From Candidatus Fermentibacterota bacterium (GTDB lineage Bacteria > JAFGKV01), in assembly GCA_030620115.1 (NCBI GenBank), contig JAUXFG010000205.1, forward strand, positions 1 to 5,816: 5,816 nt of DNA, read 5' to 3'. Numbering within the stretch: the first letter of the stretch is position 1; each line of letters begins with the position of its first letter. This document shows, in pieces, positions 1 through 4,725 of this stretch. Under the pieces are notes generated by a model. It was not told the DNA's origin. It worked only from the letters and a program-made list of their open reading frames with translations, and did no database searches. Made by a program: the position numbers and the translations under genes.

Positions 1-153
1 ATAATAGATCAATCTGTCGATATTATACCTTTTCGTGAATCCTTCAATCATGTGATGCTTGTGTTCGTATACACGTCTCCTCAAATCATTCGTCACCCCT
101 ATATATAGAGTCCTGGACCTGTTGGTCATAACATATACATAGTACTGCTTCAT
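1..153 (-). CDS. GIY-YIG nuclease domain protein, partial (C-terminus outside window)
   Basis: This gene is read leftward and runs off the left edge, so only about 51 codons are present. The product begins MKQYYVYVMTNRSRTLYIGV, which contains the GIY-like strand (YVYV) and the YIG motif of small stand-alone GIY-YIG proteins (UPF0213/YhbQ-like). These motifs are followed by the conserved Arg-x-x-x-His signature (RVYEH). It is almost identical to the complete gene at 4348-4629: within the shared coding part the differences are Tyr for Cys before the Glu-His pair and Arg for Gly after NID, plus two silent changes. An in-frame ATG nine bases upstream (160-162) would add MGA. I prefer the inner ATG because family members usually start at MKxYYVY and GGGGGCA lies just upstream of it. 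Truncation is by the window edge, so there is no evidence of a pseudogene. The family fold is a metal-dependent endonuclease; the substrate is unknown. Confidence 0.85.
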   Translation of the reverse strand, partial: MKQYYVYVMTNRSRTLYIGVTNDLRRRVYEHKHHMIEGFTKRYNIDRLIYY

Positions 154-207
154 TGCCCCCATTCCCCCACCCAGATTCTTCGGTCGCTCCGCTTCCTCAG
201 AATGACA
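151..207. repeat. 57-bp leader + REP-like module, copy 1
   Basis: The module consists of the GIY-YIG start codon (CAT on the plus strand), a C-rich tract that reads as a purine-rich ribosome-binding leader on the minus strand, and a 35-bp REP-like unit (173-207, orientation A) starting AGATTCTTCGG and ending CTCAGAATGACA. The same 57 bp recur without gaps at 4253-4309 and 4627-4683. The REP-like part is bounded by ATTCT and AGAAT, so it is itself a short imperfect palindrome. Confidence 0.85.
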
Positions 208-273
208 TACGACGATGGGCCCTTGTGCGCAATACAACTGTCATTCTGAGCGAATGCAAGGAGCGAAGAATCT
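173..273. repeat. REPIN-like inverted pair of REP units (A, 31-nt loop, B)
   Basis: Unit A (173-207) and unit B (239-273) are inverted copies of each other, separated by 31 nt. The outer 10 bp (AGATTCTTCG against CGAAGAATCT) and the inner 12 bp (CTCAGAATGACA against TGTCATTCTGAG) are perfectly complementary, while the middle of the arms is diverged. The whole would fold as a hairpin with an internal bulge. A degenerate pair with exactly the same loop length lies at 4125-4210. Confidence 0.8.
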
Positions 274-310
274 CTCCTTGCTCCTCGTTCCGTTATCTGA
301 ACGCTTGTTT

Positions 311-340
311 GAGAGTACATTTCATATCTGCGGTACTCTC
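311..340. repeat. 8-bp perfect inverted repeat with 14-nt loop
   Basis: GAGAGTAC (311-318) and GTACTCTC (333-340) form a perfect 8-bp stem around a 14-nt loop. No T-run follows on either strand, so it does not look like an intrinsic terminator. It lies between two REP-like units and has no known family that I can name. Confidence 0.5.
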
Positions 341-356
341 TACCTTGAAAAATCTG

Positions 357-371
357 ATGGCGCGGCGCCAT
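357..371. repeat. 15-bp perfect palindrome ATGGCGC-G-GCGCCAT
   Basis: Two perfect 7-bp arms are separated by a single base. Symmetry ends abruptly on both sides. It could be an operator-like dyad or part of a decayed repeat. It has no adjacent promoter or gene start within about 120 bp, so a regulatory role is not supported. Confidence 0.5.
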
Positions 372-414
372 AAGAGGCCGCACTGAACACTGTCTTCTCC
401 CCTCCCTTCCCCCC

Positions 415-449
415 AGATTCTTCGGTCGCTCCGCTTCCTCAGAATGACA
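415..449. repeat. REP-like unit, orientation A, solitary
   Basis: The 35-bp sequence from AGATTCTTCGG to CAGAATGACA is identical to unit A at 173-207. The preceding C-rich stretch is only loosely like the 57-bp module and no GIY-YIG start codon is present, so this copy is a solo repeat. It lies about 47 bp past the end of the glycosyltransferase gene and would be in its 3' untranslated region if transcription continues. Confidence 0.85.
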
Positions 450-476
450 TGCGTTCTGCTCTCGGCCCCGGATGTC

Positions 477-499
477 AGCTCAATAGCTCAATAGCTCAT
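477..499. repeat. AGCTCAAT tandem repeat, about 2.9 units, overlapping a stop codon
   Basis: AGCTCAAT occurs at 477-484 and 485-492, followed by a partial unit AGCTCAT at 493-499. The last unit includes the TGA stop codon (496-498 on the minus strand) of the glycosyltransferase gene, so the array begins exactly at the end of that coding region. Confidence 0.7.
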
Positions 500-1614
500 C
501 CACCCAGCTTCTCCTCGATCAAGGTCGACATCTTCTTCAGTATGCGTTGTTGGGAAAATGGAGCCACTGCAGCCTTTCTTCTTTGAATCCAATCAGTATC
601 CCTTCCCTCTGCAAGCGCCTCTTCTATGGCTGAGATGAAGCCATCCACCCCATGGCTCTGACGCACCATTTCCACCTCATCAAGCTCGGGCATGGGCGTG
701 GAGACCACCGGCACACCGGCGGCGAGGTACTCATATGCCTTCAAGGGATTGACCGTGCGCGTGAGCGTGGTCTCTCTGAAAGGGACAAGACCCGCATCAA
801 AGCCCGCGATATATCCCGGTACTTCCTCGCGGCTACATCGCCCTAATAGATGAATATTCGGCGCATTGGGCAACAGTGCCGTCCTATCCCCCACCGGCCC
901 TACGAGCACGAATGACCATTCTGGTCGGGCCTTGGCCACCGCGGAAAGAAGCTCCATGTCGAGCCAGTGCCCCAACCCCCCGACAAAACCTAATCGTGGC
1001 CGTGGGATCTCCTGGAGCGCCGTAGGAACAGGGACCGGCCGGCTGAAGAGCGCCTCATCATAACCGTTCGGCATGAAGTGGACCTCGTTGGTGCAGGCGC
1101 GGCAATGATCAAGAAGGCCGCGAGCGGTGACAAAGACAAGATCCGCCCTGCGCAGGAGTCGACTCTCGAGTCTATCCAGAAGGCCGCGGTACCCGCCATA
1201 TGCTGAGTGTCGATCAACGCAGTCATAGATGACCAGCCTGCCTTTCACCTGTTCTACAATGGGAACTGCGGCCGGGTCATAGACCCACCAGATGTCAGGA
1301 GGGAGGAGATCACGACACAAATGGACCTGCCGCGAGAGCAATGCCATATTCACCCGATGCGCAATGGACCAATGCTTGCCAAAGGGGAGCACGGACCATG
1401 GGTGTACCAGCTGGAGCCCCTCTGGGATTGGCGATCTTCCGGCTGACGCCCTTCTTCTCCCCCACCACCTGGTCTTGTAGGTGAGCGATTCCTGAGGATC
1501 CACGTAGAGGATGCTGTTCTTCTTTGCCAACTGATTCATGATCCACTGTTTTCTCGTCCAAAGGGCATGCCACGATGAGGTCGAGAGACAGGCAATCTTG
1601 AGGTCTTGAAGCAC
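496..1614 (-). CDS. Glycosyltransferase, GT4-like (TuaH-type)
   Basis: The 372-residue product is likely a cytoplasmic GT-B glycosyltransferase that moves a sugar from a nucleotide-sugar donor to an envelope or exopolysaccharide acceptor. The N-terminal Rossmann half starts KIACLSTSSWHALWTRKQW. Next come YDCVDRHSAYGG (about 130-141), a feature I associate with TuaH-like proteins, then HFMPNGYD (179-186). The C-terminal half has RPRLGFVGGLGHWLDMELL (205-223), FVLVGP (235-240) and the donor-site signature NPLKAYEYLAAGVPVVSTP (289-307), with Glu295 at the usual sugar-nucleotide-contacting position. There is no signal peptide and no obvious membrane segment. The start codon is GTG (1612-1614), with AGGA eight bases upstream. 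It lies only 13 bp after the sppA stop codon, so the two genes are probably one transcript with possible translational coupling. The exact sugar and acceptor cannot be read from the sequence, and the TuaH comparison is from memory of the family. Confidence 0.9.
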   Translation of the reverse strand: MLQDLKIACLSTSSWHALWTRKQWIMNQLAKKNSILYVDPQESLTYKTRWWGRRRASAGRSPIPEGLQLVHPWSVLPFGKHWSIAHRVNMALLSRQVHLCRDLLPPDIWWVYDPAAVPIVEQVKGRLVIYDCVDRHSAYGGYRGLLDRLESRLLRRADLVFVTARGLLDHCRACTNEVHFMPNGYDEALFSRPVPVPTALQEIPRPRLGFVGGLGHWLDMELLSAVAKARPEWSFVLVGPVGDRTALLPNAPNIHLLGRCSREEVPGYIAGFDAGLVPFRETTLTRTVNPLKAYEYLAAGVPVVSTPMPELDEVEMVRQSHGVDGFISAIEEALAEGRDTDWIQRRKAAVAPFSQQRILKKMSTLIEEKLGG

Positions 1615-1627
1615 CGCGGTGATCCTG

Positions 1628-3319
1628 CTACTCTATGGAGAGCGCGAAGGGCAAGCGCATCTGTACGTGGGTCTGCGGCGCCAGGCCGGTGCGGGCCGAG
1701 AGATTCGCCATCAGCTCGTCTTCCACCGTGGATCCGTGCAGCAACATGTCAAAGATCCTGGTGAGCATGGAGCGGGGTTTGGGCATGGGCACCAGGGACA
1801 TGGGCGAATCAGCCGGCAGATCCAACAGGCCGGCGAGTTGCCCTCGCGCAGCCCAGATTCCCCCCAACGTATCCACGAGGCCACAAGATTCGGCACGAAA
1901 TCCGCTCCACACACGTCCCTGTCCAAGGCTGTCCACAGTGGCGGCTGCCATCCCCCTCCCCATGGCCACTTTGGCCACGAATACATCCCAGTAGTATTGG
2001 GTCATGAGGTTTCCAAGACGCGCGCGCTCCTCTCCATCAAAGGGTCGGCTCATGCTAAACTGATCAGCGTGTGCGCCCCGCTTCACCACCTCCACGTGAT
2101 AGTCAATATCATCATAGAGCTCCTCGGCCACGAACTTGCTGGCGTACACACCGATTGAACCGGTGATGGTCGTTGGTTCTGCAATTACTCTGTCTGCAGC
2201 CGCAGCCAAGTAGTATCCACCGCTGGCTGCCATGTCCCCCATGGAGACGACCACCGGCTTGTCTCGCGCCGTTCTCCTCACCTCGTCCCACATCACGTCC
2301 GCCGCCATAGCGCTGCCACCAGGGCTGTTGATCCTGAGCAAGACCCCTTCTATATCGTCGTCCGCCCGTGCATCACGAAAGGCTCGCGCAATAGTCTCGC
2401 TGCCCACGATGGGATCCAAGAGGGGAAGATCCCCACTTCCCCCCGGAAGCATGGTCCCTTCCACCACGATGTAGGCGATATGGGGCCCATCTTCCTTCTT
2501 CAGGGCGGCCACATACCGCTCAAGGGAGATAACCTCGACATTCTCGCTGCCCCCCAAGTGCCGAACCGCCTCTCGCCGGTAACGAAGACCATCCACCAAC
2601 CCGGCATCCATAGCCTCGCGCGGGCTCAATGGGCCTCTATCAAGGAGGACCACGAGACTGTCCGATTCGATCCCTCTGGAAGATGACGCCAGGTCGACGT
2701 AGGTCTGGAACAGGTCACCAATGAGTGCATCCAGTGCCTCTCTATGGCACTGGCTCATGGTGGTTCTCGTGTACGTGTCAGGAGCGTTCTTGTATTCGCC
2801 CACCCGCTCCACCTGCACTTCGAGACCCACCTTCTTCAGCATGCCGTGCAAGAAGCCCACTTCCGCGGCTAGGCCGTCTATCATGAGATGGCCCCCCGGC
2901 AACATGAACAGCGATTCCGCCGCACTGGCAACGAGATATTCCTTGTCTCCCCCCGCCTCCATGAGCACGGTCAAAGGTATGCCGCTGTTCCGAACTATCT
3001 GGAGGGCACGTCTCATCTCCAATGCCGCGGCCCAGCCGGTTTGGATTGAGGATATTCGCACAAGAATGCCCCGCACTCGCCTATCGGATGCTGCCTCACG
3101 CAATCCTCGTGTGAGACGATAGAGATCAAGGTCTTCTTGCGTCAGAAACCCCACTGCTGAGGGCGATCGGGATTCATCGATGGCCCTAGTAAGGTAGAGC
3201 TCAACAACAAAACTGCCGGGCAGACGAGGACCCCCGCACAGCAGGCCCAATATCCCCGCGAACACGAACAAAACAATGAGCACAAGCAGCGCTCGTCTCA
3301 CTTTCCTGAATTGACTCAA
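1628..3319 (-). CDS. sppA: Signal peptide peptidase SppA, 67K type
   Basis: The 563-residue protein matches the tandem-domain (67K) form of SppA, a membrane-anchored serine protease of family S49 that degrades cleaved signal peptides. Residues 9-28 form one hydrophobic anchor after a basic start (MSQFRKVRRA). There is no proper lipobox: Cys28 is preceded by Leu. The N-terminal domain carries the expected general-base lysine, Lys177 in GEYKNAPD. The C-terminal domain carries NSPGGS (331-336) and the nucleophile Ser366 in DMAASGGYY, followed by TGSIGVY (386-392). The Lys-Ser separation of 189 residues is close to that of the E. coli enzyme (Lys209 and Ser409). The start codon is TTG (3317-3319), chosen because a perfect AGGAGG lies five bases upstream. 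The glycosyltransferase gene follows 13 bp downstream in the same direction. The E. coli residue numbers are recalled, not checked here. Confidence 0.95.
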   Translation of the reverse strand: MSQFRKVRRALLVLIVLFVFAGILGLLCGGPRLPGSFVVELYLTRAIDESRSPSAVGFLTQEDLDLYRLTRGLREAASDRRVRGILVRISSIQTGWAAALEMRRALQIVRNSGIPLTVLMEAGGDKEYLVASAAESLFMLPGGHLMIDGLAAEVGFLHGMLKKVGLEVQVERVGEYKNAPDTYTRTTMSQCHREALDALIGDLFQTYVDLASSSRGIESDSLVVLLDRGPLSPREAMDAGLVDGLRYRREAVRHLGGSENVEVISLERYVAALKKEDGPHIAYIVVEGTMLPGGSGDLPLLDPIVGSETIARAFRDARADDDIEGVLLRINSPGGSAMAADVMWDEVRRTARDKPVVVSMGDMAASGGYYLAAAADRVIAEPTTITGSIGVYASKFVAEELYDDIDYHVEVVKRGAHADQFSMSRPFDGEERARLGNLMTQYYWDVFVAKVAMGRGMAAATVDSLGQGRVWSGFRAESCGLVDTLGGIWAARGQLAGLLDLPADSPMSLVPMPKPRSMLTRIFDMLLHGSTVEDELMANLSARTGLAPQTHVQMRLPFALSIE

Positions 3320-3324
3320 TCTGG

Positions 3325-3330
3325 CCTCCT
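3325..3330 (-). promoter_or_regulatory. Shine-Dalgarno site of sppA (AGGAGG)
   Basis: AGGAGG on the minus strand lies five bases upstream of the TTG at 3317-3319. It decides in favour of this non-ATG start over the nearest in-frame alternative, a GTG six codons further in. Confidence 0.8.
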
Positions 3331-3390
3331 ATCCCGAACTTCTCACCAGCTTTCGGCTACAGACCACTGCGTTGGTTCCCTTAATCGTAA

Positions 3391-3481
3391 CTTCTCAATA
3401 AGTCCGTGCGATATCGGAAAAATCCCCCTTAATCCCCCTTTGCGAAAGGGAGAAGGGCGGATGCCCGGACCTATTGAGAAG
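3391..3481. repeat. 91-bp palindromic element (MITE-like), copy 1
   Basis: The ends are 16-bp inverted repeats with one mismatch: CTTCTCAATAAGTCCG at 3391-3406 and CGGACCTATTGAGAAG at 3466-3481. Inside lie a tandem AATCCCCCTT (two units, 3421-3440) and a short hairpin CCCTTT-GCG-AAAGGG. A related element of 92 bp is at 5485-5576, with the same core and its own inverted ends. The right arm contains the TAG stop codon of the Nudix gene. The minus-strand sequence after the hairpin ends in GGATTTTT, so weak termination of the Nudix transcript is possible but unproven. No transposase is encoded inside. Confidence 0.75.
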
Positions 3482-4103
3482 TCGCCCTCAATCCCTCTAT
3501 CACCAGTTGTGACCATGTTTCGAAAGAGTCGGGTTGCTCGTCGAGGCGACGAAATAGCTCACTTCGTGGAATCAAGGCACCTTGGAGCTGATCGCTCTCC
3601 CTGATCCGGACATCACTACCTTCCTCGATGCGTGCTTCAAACACCACCCCAAAATGCACGGATCCAACCGGATTGCTCTCATCATTCACAAAACCCATGG
3701 GCTTCAGCGACAGGAGATCGGGCAATATGAGCTCTTCTTCGAGTTCCCTCCGCGCAGCTCGCAACAGACGCTCGGATGACGAACGTTCCCCATCTACAGG
3801 ATTGATATGGCCGCCCACGCCCACGGAAAGCAGATGATGAAGTCTCTTCTCGCCACCGCCCTTCAGTCTCTGGAGGAGAAAAACCCGATCCCCCGCAGTC
3901 ACCACACAGTATGGAATGATCTGCTTTAATCTGGGGTCTGTTTCCACCTCATCCCTCGGCCCGAAAAAACCTTGCCTTTCCGCTGTCTCCAACCAGCGAG
4001 CGCCGTGTTCGCCTGACACATGGAGGGAGATCATACCCTGCGGCGTGAAATCCGGAAACAGGATCCCCCTTTGTACTACGAATACATATTCCCTATCGTC
4101 CAT
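3471..4103 (-). CDS. Nudix hydrolase, predicted phosphoesterase (COG4112-like)
   Basis: The product has 210 residues. The Nudix box is visible as Gly105-x5-Glu111-x7-Arg119-Glu120-Leu121-x-Glu123-Glu124-x-Ile126-Leu127. It is complete except that the usual late glycine is Ile126. The metal-binding REXXEE core is intact, so hydrolysis of a nucleoside diphosphate-X or similar phosphate ester is expected. The stretch LLSVGVGGHINPVD just before the box, and VFLLQRLKGGGEKRLH (74-89), recall the MutT-family phosphoesterases grouped as COG4112; the substrate is unknown. The ATG at 4101-4103 is the first possible in-frame start (a TGA lies six bases upstream), yet the GAGGA preceding it abuts the ATG with no spacing, so initiation may be weak or unusual. 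The last residues (ATSQ) and the TAG come from the inverted arm of the palindromic element at 3391-3481. The upstream side abuts a degenerate REP-like pair. Confidence 0.9.
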   Translation of the reverse strand: MDDREYVFVVQRGILFPDFTPQGMISLHVSGEHGARWLETAERQGFFGPRDEVETDPRLKQIIPYCVVTAGDRVFLLQRLKGGGEKRLHHLLSVGVGGHINPVDGERSSSERLLRAARRELEEELILPDLLSLKPMGFVNDESNPVGSVHFGVVFEARIEEGSDVRIRESDQLQGALIPRSELFRRLDEQPDSFETWSQLVIEGLRATSQ

Positions 4104-4124
4104 TCCTCACCAGCTCTTTCCTAA

Positions 4125-4210
4125 GGGCTCCCTTGGAATGACACGTGACGATGCATCCTTCTGCATATCCCCACTGTCATTCTGAGCGACATCCAGGGAG
4201 CGAAGAATCT
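4125..4210. repeat. Degenerate REPIN-like pair (partial A, 31-nt loop, B)
   Basis: Only the right half of unit A is recognisable (GGCTCCCTTGGAATGACA, ending 4143). Unit B is complete at 4175-4210 (TGTCATTCTGAGCGAC to CGAAGAATCT). The loop between them is 31 nt, the same as at 173-273, and the loops share GACGATG near the left end. The pair lies directly upstream of the Nudix start codon and so forms most of that gene's leader and any promoter region. Confidence 0.65.
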
Positions 4211-4252
4211 CTCCTATGTCCCTACTCTCTCTTCCGGCAATCCAGCAATTCG

Positions 4253-4309
4253 CATTTCCCCCATTCCCCCACCCAGATTCTTCGGTTGCTCCGCTCCCTC
4301 AGAATGACA
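4253..4309. repeat. 57-bp leader + REP-like module, copy 2 (no gene body)
   Basis: This copy matches 4627-4683 in 53 of 57 positions by eye and includes the leader and the GIY-YIG ATG (4253-4255 on the minus strand). What follows the ATG is not GIY-YIG sequence; the frame closes after a dozen codons. It is an orphan 5' module, in the same orientation as the module at 4627-4683, so the two form direct repeats around the complete nuclease gene. Confidence 0.8.
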
Positions 4310-4313
4310 GGTG

Positions 4314-4344
4314 ACTCTGAACGATGAACGGAAGCGAAGAATCT
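4314..4344. repeat. REP-like unit B, diverged, abutting GIY-YIG stop codon
   Basis: The segment from ACTCTGAACG to GCGAAGAATCT is a shortened unit B, inverted relative to unit A at 4275-4309 and only 4 nt from it. The outer 10 bp (AGATTCTTCG and CGAAGAATCT) pair perfectly. On the nuclease mRNA this hairpin would begin three bases after the stop codon, where it could protect or end the transcript, although no U-run follows. Confidence 0.65.
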
Positions 4345-4347
4345 CTT

Positions 4348-4629
4348 CTACCACTCCTCGCTCAGGTCTCTCCATTCCGGACTCATTGATTCAACAAGAG
4401 ATATCTTCCTCTTGCGCAGCCATCCCTTGATCTGCTTCTCTCGAGCAATCGCCGCCATGATGTCTCCACTCACCTCATAATAGATCAATCCGTCGATATT
4501 ATACCTTTTCGTGAATCCTTCAATCATGTGATGCTTGTGTTCGCATACGCGTCTTCTCAAATCATTCGTCACCCCTATATATAGAGTCCTGGACCTGTTG
4601 GTCATAACATATACATAGTACTGCTTCAT
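4348..4629 (-). CDS. GIY-YIG nuclease domain protein (UPF0213/YhbQ-like), complete
   Basis: The 93-residue product is a single GIY-YIG domain. It has YVYVM (5-9) as the GIY strand, LYIGVT (16-21) as the YIG motif, Arg27-x-x-x-His31 matching the catalytic Arg and His spacing of the fold, and Glu64 in AREKQIKGW as the likely metal ligand. It ends SPEWRDLSEEW, where relatives usually have NPEWRDL. Key residues are intact, so an active metal-dependent endonuclease is plausible; the DNA target is unknown. The start at 4627-4629 is preferred because homologues begin MKQYYVY and GGGGGAA lies immediately upstream. An ATG at 4636-4638 would add MGE. REP-like units lie three bases after the stop codon and 19 bases before the start, and the gene is bounded by 57-bp direct repeats. 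A near-identical second gene is cut by the left window edge (1-153). Confidence 0.9.
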   Translation of the reverse strand: MKQYYVYVMTNRSRTLYIGVTNDLRRRVCEHKHHMIEGFTKRYNIDGLIYYEVSGDIMAAIAREKQIKGWLRKRKISLVESMSPEWRDLSEEW

Positions 4630-4700
4630 TTCCCCCATTTCCCCACCCAGATTCTTCGGTCGCTCTGCTGCCTCAGAATGACACGTGACGATGGGCCCTT
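4477..4700. repeat. Long direct repeat, copy 2
   Basis: This is the partner of 1-224, with 11 mismatches and no gaps. The match covers the first part of the complete GIY-YIG gene, its leader, the REP-like unit at 4649-4683 and the first 17 bases beyond. It ends at GGGCCCTT. In copy 1 an intact unit B follows; here only a possible decayed remnant (TTCTGAG ... GCGAAG, about 4699-4720) can be made out. Confidence 0.9.
4627..4683. repeat. 57-bp leader + REP-like module, copy 3
   Basis: The module runs from the GIY-YIG start codon through the C-rich leader to the REP-like unit A at 4649-4683. It is the functional upstream region of the complete nuclease gene and is homologous without gaps to 151-207 and 4253-4309. 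Confidence 0.85.
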
Positions 4701-4725
4701 CTGAGGCCTAGGAAATGCGAAGTTG

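Larger units (their letters stand above)
1..224. repeat. Long direct repeat, copy 1 (GIY-YIG 5' part plus REP-like unit)
   Basis: These 224 bp align without gaps to 4477-4700, with 11 mismatches by eye (about 95% identity). The segment covers the 5' part of a GIY-YIG gene, its leader, one REP-like unit and half of the loop that follows. Homology stops just after a GGGCCCTT motif. The left limit is unknown because it is the window edge. Both copies have the same orientation, so they flank the glycosyltransferase, sppA and Nudix genes as direct repeats. Confidence 0.9.
154..495. other. Gene-free repeat region between GIY-YIG and glycosyltransferase genes
   Basis: No convincing gene is seen on either strand. 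Open frames here are readings through repeats and have no recognisable protein features. The region holds two REP-like units in inverted orientation (173-207 and 239-273), a third unit (415-449), a stem-loop dyad (311-340), a 15-bp perfect palindrome (357-371) and an 8-bp tandem repeat that runs into the end of the glycosyltransferase gene. No canonical terminator with a T-run is visible downstream of that gene. Confidence 0.7.

Noticed and set aside
1-153. Pseudogene call for the left GIY-YIG copy
   Set aside because: The frame is open to the window edge, with motifs intact and no frameshift or stop codon. The truncation is an artefact of the window.
150-386. Overlapping 77-codon open frames on both strands
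   Set aside because: They read through the REP-like units on either strand (for example RRDSSLLAFAQND and SYVILRKRSDRR) and show no domain, no good ribosome binding site and no support beyond the repeat.
173-449. CRISPR array
   Set aside because: The 35-bp units occur in both orientations with spacers of very different lengths and no cas genes. The pattern is REP/REPIN-like, not a CRISPR.
1619-2158. 179-codon plus-strand open frame
   Set aside because: It is antisense to sppA, whose frame is fully explained by family motifs and catalytic residues. The plus-strand translation has no recognisable features.
3342-3351. Shared decamer CTCACCAGCT upstream of sppA (3342-3351) and of the Nudix gene (4106-4115)
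   Set aside because: It is only ten bases, lies at different distances from the two start codons and has no symmetry. Chance similarity cannot be excluded.
3320-3390. Promoter for sppA
   Set aside because: No pair of -35 and -10 hexamers with normal spacing could be picked out by eye on the minus strand. The organism's sigma-factor preferences are unknown.
3418-3465. Intrinsic terminator for the Nudix gene
   Set aside because: The CCCTTT/AAAGGG stem is only 6 bp and the T-run on the minus strand is about 13 bases beyond it. The same core occurs at 5513-5559, upstream of another gene and not downstream of one, so repeat identity explains it better.
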